Made by a program: the position numbers and the translations under genes. Source: Macquaria australasica (Eukaryota; Chordata; Actinopteri; Centrarchiformes; Percichthyidae). Taken from it: a stretch of 64,000 nt of DNA. The stretch lies in the NCBI GenBank assembly GCA_005408345.1, contig SEMN01000615.1, positions 124,001 through 188,000 on the forward strand, read 5' to 3'. The notes beneath the pieces were generated by a model. It saw only the letters and a program-made list of their open reading frames with translations. It was not told the origin of the DNA and ran no database searches. Positions 57,946-64,000 of the stretch are shown in pieces (within the stretch, counting starts at the first letter, position 1; each line of letters begins with the position of its first letter).

Positions 57946-60673
57946 TGATTCAATTCAATTCAGTTTTATTTATATAGCGCCATATCATAACAGAGTTATC
58001 TTAGGGCACTTTTTCGAGAAGAACAGGTCTAGACCGACTCTTTATATTTACAGAGACCCAACAGTTCCCACCATGAGCAAGCACTATGCGACAGTGGCAA
58101 GGAAAAACTCCCTTTTAACAGGTAGAAACCTCGAGCAGAACCAGGCTCAAGGTGGGCGGTCATCTGCCTCGACCGGTTGGGTTGAAGGGGGAGGGGGGGA
58201 GCGGGAGAGAGAGAGCAGGAGGAAAGAGAACATACAGCAGCACAGTACAGTTCCACATAGGGATGTAAAGCAGTAGTTGTGGTAATGGTATTGATGTTAA
58301 CACCAACAGGAATAATACTAAGAGCAATATTATAATAGTAATACTAATAATAAGAGCAATAACAGTAATAGCAGCAGCGGGTGCAGAGCAGGAGCACGGG
58401 GGCAGCAGGTGGCTGCAACCATAGATCCAGACTCTACAGCTCCGGAGGCAGAAATACCTGCAGAAAGCAACAGAAGGAGAGAGAGAGAGAGAGAGAGGAG
58501 AGAAAGCACATGGGAAGAAGTTGAATTAGTAACAAGCATTGATGGGATATGAGGGCGTACAGATGGAGAAGAAGAGGAGGAGAGAGGAGCTCAGTGCATC
58601 ATAGGAAGTCCCCCGGCAGTCTAGGCCTATAGCAGCATAACTAAGGGGAGGCTCAGGGGTCACCTGAGTCAGAAGAAAGAGGAAAGTCTTAAGCCTACTC
58701 TTAAATGTGAGGAGGGGGTCTGCCTCCCGTACACAAACTGGGATCTGGTTCCACAGGAGAAGAGCTTGATAGCTGAAGGCTCTGGCTCCCATTCTACTTT
58801 TAGAGACTCTAGGAACCACAAGGAACCCTGCATTCTGGGAGCGCAGTGCTCTAGTGGGGTAATAGGGTACTATGAGCCCTTTAAGATATGATGGTGCCTG
58901 ACCATTTAGGGCTTTGAAGGTGAGGAGAAGGATTTTAAATTCTATGCTGGATTTTACAGGGAGCCAGTGTAGAGAAGCTAATATTGGAGAAATATGATCT
59001 CTTTTCCTGGTTCTTGTCAGTAAACGTGCCGCAGCATTCTGAATCAGCTGGAGAGTCTTAAGGGATTTATTGGGGCAGCCTGTTAATAGAGAGTTGCAGT
59101 AATTCAGCCTAGATGTAACAAATGCATGGACTAGTTTTTCTGCATCTTTTTGAGACAGGATGTGCCTGATTTTTGCAATGTTACGAAAATGAAAAAAGAC
59201 AGTTCTTGAAGTTTGTTTTATGTGAGAGTTAAAGGACATATCCTGATCAAAGATAACTCCAAGATTCCTCACGGTGTCGCTGGAGGCCAGGGCAATGCCA
59301 TCTAGAGAAACTATATCTTTAGATAATGTGTTTCGAAGGTGTTCGGGGCCAAGTACAATAACTTCGGTTTTGTCTGAGTTTAACATCAGAAAATTGCAGG
59401 TCATCCAGGTTTTTATGTCCTTAAGGCATGCTTGAAGTTTAGCTAATTGATTGGTTTCATCTGGCTTGATCGATAAATATAATTGGGTATCATCTGCATA
59501 ACAATGAAAATTTATGGAGTGCTTCCTAATAATATTGCCTAAAGGAAGCATATATAAGGTAAATAGAATTGGTCCAAGCACAGAACCTTGTGGAACTCCG
59601 TGACTAACTTTGGCGTGCATAGAGGATTCATCATTAACATGTACAAACTGATATCGATCTGATAAATAGGATTTAAACCAGCTTAGTGCGGTGCCTTTAA
59701 TGCCAATTAAATGTTCTAGTCTCTGTAATAGAATGTGATGGTCAATGGTATCGGATGCAGCACTAAGATCTAGTAAGACAAGTACAGAGACAAGTCCTTT
59801 GTCTGATGCAATTAGAAGGTCATTTGTGAATTTCACCAGTGCTGTCTCTGTGCTATGATGCACTCTAAATCCTGACTGAAAATCCTCAAACAGCTTGTTG
59901 TTCTGTAGAAAGTCACACAACTGATTGGCGACTGCTTTCTCAAGGATCTTAGAGAGAAAAGGAGGGTTAGATATAGGTCTATAATTTGACAAAACCCCTG
60001 GATCAAGAGTGGGCTTTTTAAGAAGAGGTTTAATTACAGCTACTTTAAAGGACTGTGGCACATAGCCTTTTAATAAGGACAGATTGATCATATCTAGTAA
60101 ATAAGTGCTAACTAAGGGTAAAACTTCTTTAAGCAGCCTAGTTGGGACGGGGTCTAAGAGACACGTTGATGGCTTAGATGAGGAAATCATGGAAGTTAGT
60201 TGACTAAGGTTGATGGGAGAAAAGCAGTCTAAATGTACATCAGGTTTTACAGTTGTTTCTAAGGTTCCTGTGTTTGAAGATAAGTCAGTACCAACTGAGG
60301 GCAGGAGGTGCTGAATTTTGTCTCTAATAGTTAGAATTTTATCATTAAAGAAGCTCATAAAGTCATTACTACTGAGGTCTATAGGAATACATGGCTCAAC
60401 AGAGCTGTGACTCAACCAGCAAATACCAAAGTGATCAAGTAACTCTCTACTTGAAAAATCCTCTGATACTACTGATGAGTTTTGCATTTCTGAAAGCAGC
60501 GACGGAAGTTTAAAATAAACTGAGGAAGAAAAAAGACAAAAACTAAAAGAAACTTCTACAAAAGAAGATTGAAGGGAAAAGACTTCAGAGTGCCGCCCAC
60601 ACTGTTTGACTGACAGGTGCTCTGTTGCAGTGCAGAAACGGCAGAATGGAGACAATTTAAAAAAAAAAAAACA
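57946..60673 (-). mobile_element. CR1/L2-type LINE, 5' truncated, reverse transcriptase frame open
   Basis: A non-LTR retrotransposon reads right to left. Its reverse transcriptase frame spans 58526-60655, followed by a 3' UTR. It ends in GGCGCTATATAAATAAAACT plus a GAATT-repeat tail at 57946-57961. The tail and protein resemble the L2 clade common in teleosts. The apurinic endonuclease expected at the N-terminus of a full ORF2 is missing, and the frame begins at a non-ATG codon near an A13 run (60660-60672), so the copy is probably 5' truncated. A second, truncated copy of the family lies on the + strand at about 20365-20774. Clade assignment is from memory of pattern. Confidence 0.85.
58526..60655 (-). 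CDS. LINE reverse transcriptase, 709 codons, N-terminus missing
   Basis: RNA-directed DNA polymerase of a non-LTR retrotransposon, which copies its own RNA at a nicked target site. Motifs in order: SNYRPISN at about 223-230, QSGFR at 260-264, catalytic LDLSAASDTIDH at about 295-306, GVPQGSVLGPILF at 353-365, and YADD at 386-389. The thumb and C-terminal region continue with LNSDKTEVIVLG and LNYCNSLLTGCP. Both catalytic Asp positions are kept. The first block reads SAASDTIDH where most relatives have SAAFDTIDH. There is no stop or frameshift in 709 codons, which suggests a young insertion. No endonuclease domain and no ATG at the left end are seen, so it is unlikely to be autonomous. Confidence 0.9.
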   Translation of the reverse strand: MSPFCRFCTATEHLSVKQCGRHSEVFSLQSSFVEVSFSFCLFSSSVYFKLPSLLSEMQNSSVVSEDFSSRELLDHFGICWLSHSSVEPCIPIDLSSNDFMSFFNDKILTIRDKIQHLLPSVGTDLSSNTGTLETTVKPDVHLDCFSPINLSQLTSMISSSKPSTCLLDPVPTRLLKEVLPLVSTYLLDMINLSLLKGYVPQSFKVAVIKPLLKKPTLDPGVLSNYRPISNPPFLSKILEKAVANQLCDFLQNNKLFEDFQSGFRVHHSTETALVKFTNDLLIASDKGLVSVLVLLDLSAASDTIDHHILLQRLEHLIGIKGTALSWFKSYLSDRYQFVHVNDESSMHAKVSHGVPQGSVLGPILFTLYMLPLGNIIRKHSINFHCYADDTQLYLSIKPDETNQLAKLQACLKDIKTWMTCNFLMLNSDKTEVIVLGPEHLRNTLSKDIVSLDGIALASSDTVRNLGVIFDQDMSFNSHIKQTSRTVFFHFRNIAKIRHILSQKDAEKLVHAFVTSRLNYCNSLLTGCPNKSLKTLQLIQNAAARLLTRTRKRDHISPILASLHWLPVKSSIEFKILLLTFKALNGQAPSYLKGLIVPYYPTRALRSQNAGFLVVPRVSKSRMGARAFSYQALLLWNQIPVCVREADPLLTFKSRLKTFLFLLTQVTPEPPLSYAAIGLDCRGTSYDALSSSLLLFFSICTPSYPINACY

Positions 60674-60818
60674 TGGAGAAACTCAGATTTCCATTTAAAT
60701 TAATTATTTAGAGGAAAGGTTCACATTTTCAAGCCTGCCTTAAAACAACACTCACATGCCTGTATGTACACTGAAAGCACTGTTGATGACTCTGAGTGTT
60801 CCTCCAGTCCAGTGATTC

Positions 60819-60905
60819 CCAACCAGGGGTACTTGTACCCAAGGGGGTATTTCTGAAGTTGCTTGTGGGTACGAGGAAAGATTGTAGCTCAACTTATTTG
60901 AAAAA
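60819..60905 (+). mobile_element. hAT-like transposon end fragment
   Basis: CCAGTGATTCCCAACCAGGG is the typical CAGTG-TTCCCAACC terminal sequence of hAT elements, followed by GTACTTGTACCC. No transposase and no matching right end seen. Confidence 0.55.
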
Positions 60906-63900
60906 AGTAGAAATTACGATTCTGCGGACTTCGGTAGAATCCAGTCGCCACACTTAATCACATCCCCATATCCTACACATCAATGATGTCTATCACACAC
61001 TCGATTAGAAATTTCATCAAATAATCACTCAGTCCGAGTAAACACATTTGGAAAAAGGACTTTAATGTAACTACATGACCCACTGATAACTGTGCTGTAA
61101 ATGTGGGTCATATTGCGTTGAATGCTAATTAGCAGCATCTGTCAGCCCTCTATGTTATGTTATGTGTATGTGACTCGTATCCCGGTTTAAACTTGCGACT
61201 GCTGTTCCTCTCTGTCACGACAGTCGTCCTGTGTTTGGCCTACTTTTAACAGCTCCCTTTGACATATTAAATAATTGCCTTTTTTTCCCTGAACAATGCA
61301 CAAACAGCTGTGAGACCGATCTTCTTGGCATCTTCCAAACATGTTAAAGTGCTGATTGCCAAACGTCTCTCATAGCTGGAATGAATTGAGCCACCTTTAC
61401 AGACATGGTTGTCATGGTGAGACAGTTACTGTACTTAAAGACCTTTTTCATAAAGTGTAATAGGTGCCATTTTTCTACCCTCTGTATGTAGAAGCACGGT
61501 TTATGTAACGACAGCGTTTTATAGTCGACAAGCAGCAAAATGAGCAAAGAAGTGAGTGTGTGTTTGTGTATTGATGTCCAGACTCTGTGCTCGGTTACCT
61601 GTCAGTGTGAGTGACTCCTGTATGCTCAAATAAATGCACACCGCCTTATAATGACAGAAATCCATCATTTCCTTGACTGAGGCTGGTACGCTCCTGTGCG
61701 CGCCCGCTGCCTCTGTGTGGCAAACCAATCCTTCACCCTCTGACTAAAAGGATTTGTGCCCCATTTTTGCGTCTCAGACAAGGTTACTTATCAAGCTTTG
61801 TTCCGACCAGCGTAATCTCATTGTAAGTCAGAATTAGGTGATGTAACGCGCAACAAATGCATTACAGCATCTTTCATAACATGCCGTTCTCCGAGGCAAG
61901 AGGGTTTCACATAACAGTAATGGACGCCCCTCCCTCCTCCCTGCTCTTCCTCATAACCTCAGCCGTGCAAATACTCTGCTCTACCCTGCTATGCATCCCA
62001 CATTACCAGAGATGTATTGGGTTCATCGTGTTTGCTTATTGGTGTTTTTCCATGCGTCCGTCCAGCCAGATATTTTTCAGTCGCACCCGATGACCTCGGA
62101 GAGTGTTTGAGCCAAAAACTGAATCCGTACCAACAACAGGGACAATAAGTGTCAGTGTGGAAAAATGCTGCCTGCCATTTGTAAGAAAAATGTTTTTCTA
62201 GAATGAAGATAAAAGTATAAAGACATATTGTGCTGTAAAAATATGTTTGTTTGCTGTTTAGGCACAGACCTCTTTAATCTACATTGACATTTTTTAAGCC
62301 GTAGAAATGGATTTTTATGTATTTTGTCGTCTTTTTTGTTTGGGGCCAGTGAAATAAGCTGTAAACACAACACTGACTGAACCAAATCAGTAAAGTTGTG
62401 GGTCAGTAAATCAAAATGTTGAACTGGACGATGCTAAAACACTCCGTAGAGCCTGAGGGGAGCTGCTGAGTCTGTGGTAATTCTCTGTGGGTTTGTCACT
62501 ACATTCAACCCCTTTCACATTATACATTTAATTATTTAATCCATTGTTAGTATAGAAATATTGATTAAAAAACGTCAGCTGGTTTAGCTGATCAGCTAAT
62601 TTGCACCAATCATTGCAACTATGGCTGGCTGTCAAACCTCAATACTTTTTAAATATTGAAAGTTGCCATCAAATGCTTGATCTTTAATCTCATTCTTCTT
62701 GATATAAATCAGGAATCTTTTTTTAACTTTAGACTATATTTTATAGTATACTAATATGTAGTTTATTTTATACATTTTGTTCAAAGAGGAAACAAGAAAC
62801 AAAGTTAAATCCCCCAGATGAGGAACAGTGTTAGTTCAGGCAGACCACTGAAATCATCAGCTGTCTCATTCATGCTCTGTATCATTGGCTTATTAATGCA
62901 GCATTGGCTACCAGCTTTCTTGAGTTGGGAAGTCGATCTTCCGACTTCAGTGTGTTCATGAGCTTTTAAGTCGTAATGTGGAAACTACATGGGCGCTACA
63001 GAGAAGATGTGATGCTGAAACGATTTGAAGCTTTTTATTACAAAGTGATTTTGTCCCAGACTTGTTGCTGCACCAGTACATTCCCTAAAACCACTAAAAT
63101 GTTGCTTTATCTGACTTGTTATCAGGGTTGATGCTAATTAATAACTTTTCTAACTAATCTAGGTTGCTCTACGTGGACAGCAACTAACGGTTACAACCTA
63201 ATACCATATTATATTGATATGTAATACGTGAATTAATAAAAAAGTTTCTTACCATCAACCAAACATTTACTTTCGTCCGCCATGTTTCTGCGTATATGAC
63301 ATTAACTTTCGGCAAGTCATTGTCCGAGTTGTTGTTCTGACTTGAGGGGCCGTTCAAGTGAATTTTCCCAGTCGGGAACTTTTTCTGATTATTCCAACGC
63401 CACATAAATGCACATTAGTTCTCCCAGCTGAATCCTCCTTGCTGCCACCAAATAAACTGTAAAACCATTGGTTATAAATGGTCAGTTACGTGACGTTTAG
63501 TGTCTCTGGCTGAACTAAGGTATCATAATAAAAGTATTGTTTAAGATCGCTACCAAAACTCTACATTTTTCAAACAATACCCAGTCCTAGTTCCAACACA
63601 ACAAAATACACACCATACTTTATAAAGCCATGATAAGAATAAGAGAAAAGATGGAAGGCTACTTTATCATGATGATCTTAAGTATTTAATACACACAGTT
63701 GACTGGCAGTTACTTCCAATAAAGATAAAAGATTTTAAACACATCAGTTGGCAATTTAATCTTTTTTTTTCTCCACAATTTAAAATGAGTCTGATTTAAA
63801 AAAAAAAAAAAAAAAAAAATCTCCAAATATGACATAAGTACCATAGAGAACTGGTGAAACCGGCACTTAGAAATTAACTGGTAATGCAGAATTGAAACCA

Positions 63901-64000
63901 ATTACGGTCCTTCATAGAGTGAAGTGAGTGTCGATAGCAGAAGGACTTTTTTAATGACATACTTGATTTAATGATATTTTTTTCAAAATGGGATATGCAG

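Larger units (their letters stand above)
27968..64000 (+). other. mef2d: mef2d gene span, 5' half, continues past the window
   Basis: Five coding exons spell, in order, a MADS box, a MEF2 domain, two alternative alpha exons and the start of the activation region. All join in frame with GT-AG borders. Introns are 7,818, 13,281, 143 and 7,502 bp, and the last one is open-ended. MEF2 proteins are nuclear MADS-box factors that bind YTAWWWWTAR as dimers and drive muscle, neural and other differentiation programmes. The alpha exons and the STVPQPTF/LQRN/RPASAG region match MEF2D better than MEF2A or MEF2C as I recall those proteins. Exons for the rest of the activation domain, the beta exon region and the C-terminal nuclear localisation signal are not present by 64000. 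A fish-specific duplicate of mef2d cannot be excluded. Confidence 0.9.
57829..64000 (+). other. mef2d: mef2d intron, open-ended, interrupted by a LINE
   Basis: The donor GTAAGA is followed by about 117 bp of unique DNA, then the antisense LINE (57946-60673). After it come a hAT-like end (60819-60905), ordinary AT-rich sequence, a loose inverted pair around 62925-63440 and A22 at 63798-63819. No later mef2d exon was recognised. Confidence 0.8.

Noticed and set aside
58029..58256. 75-codon frame similar to one at 20477-20719
   Set aside because: Similarity is explained by the shared LINE 3' UTR, not by a gene family.

Overview
The window looks like nuclear DNA of a ray-finned fish, probably a spiny-rayed teleost. 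It is intron-rich, has no bacterial-style gene packing, and is dense in CA/GT microsatellites. It carries several interspersed repeats whose sequence is familiar from teleost genomes, including a CR1/L2-type LINE with a GAATT-repeat tail. The only cellular protein-coding gene I can support is the 5' half of a MEF2 transcription factor gene on the + strand. It is best matched to mef2d, because the alternative exons read TLRKKGFNG... and ALNKKEH...FDKMMQNYRLS.

Layout. Positions 1-27967 hold no exon I can recognise. The stretch is upstream or first-intron DNA with MITE-like elements, two foldback structures, a truncated LINE 3' end and microsatellites. Positions 27968-28375 are a probable 5' leader plus the first coding exon (18 codons). 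An intron of 7,818 bp follows. Positions 36194-36397 are the second coding exon (rest of the MADS box and the MEF2 domain). An intron of 13,281 bp follows. Positions 49679-49813 (alpha1) and 49957-50094 (alpha2) are the two mutually exclusive alternative exons, only 143 bp apart. An intron of 7,502 bp follows. Positions 57597-57828 start the transactivation region, and the gene then runs out of the window. A LINE with a 709-codon reverse transcriptase frame lies antisense, starting about 120 bp after the last donor site.

How it works together. Exons 1 and 2 give the DNA-binding and dimerisation module. A choice between alpha1 (general form) and alpha2 (muscle form in other vertebrates) is spliced to the common activation region. 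The alpha1-alpha2 intron carries the sequence signs of a steric block to double inclusion. Its only good branch-point match sits about 35 nt after the alpha1 donor, followed by a long AG-free pyrimidine tract and a weak AAG acceptor. A TGCATG RBFOX-type site lies 63 nt before alpha1. The alpha1 exon also lacks the RRAS-type PKA site described for mammalian MEF2D, so in this fish the alpha switch may not act through that phosphorylation.

I found no operon, CRISPR array, toxin system or viral genome. The most interesting content is the alternative-exon architecture, a CpG/GC-box cluster inside the third intron that could be an internal promoter, and the repeat structures. Repeat family names come from memory of sequence patterns, not a search, and repeat edges are approximate.
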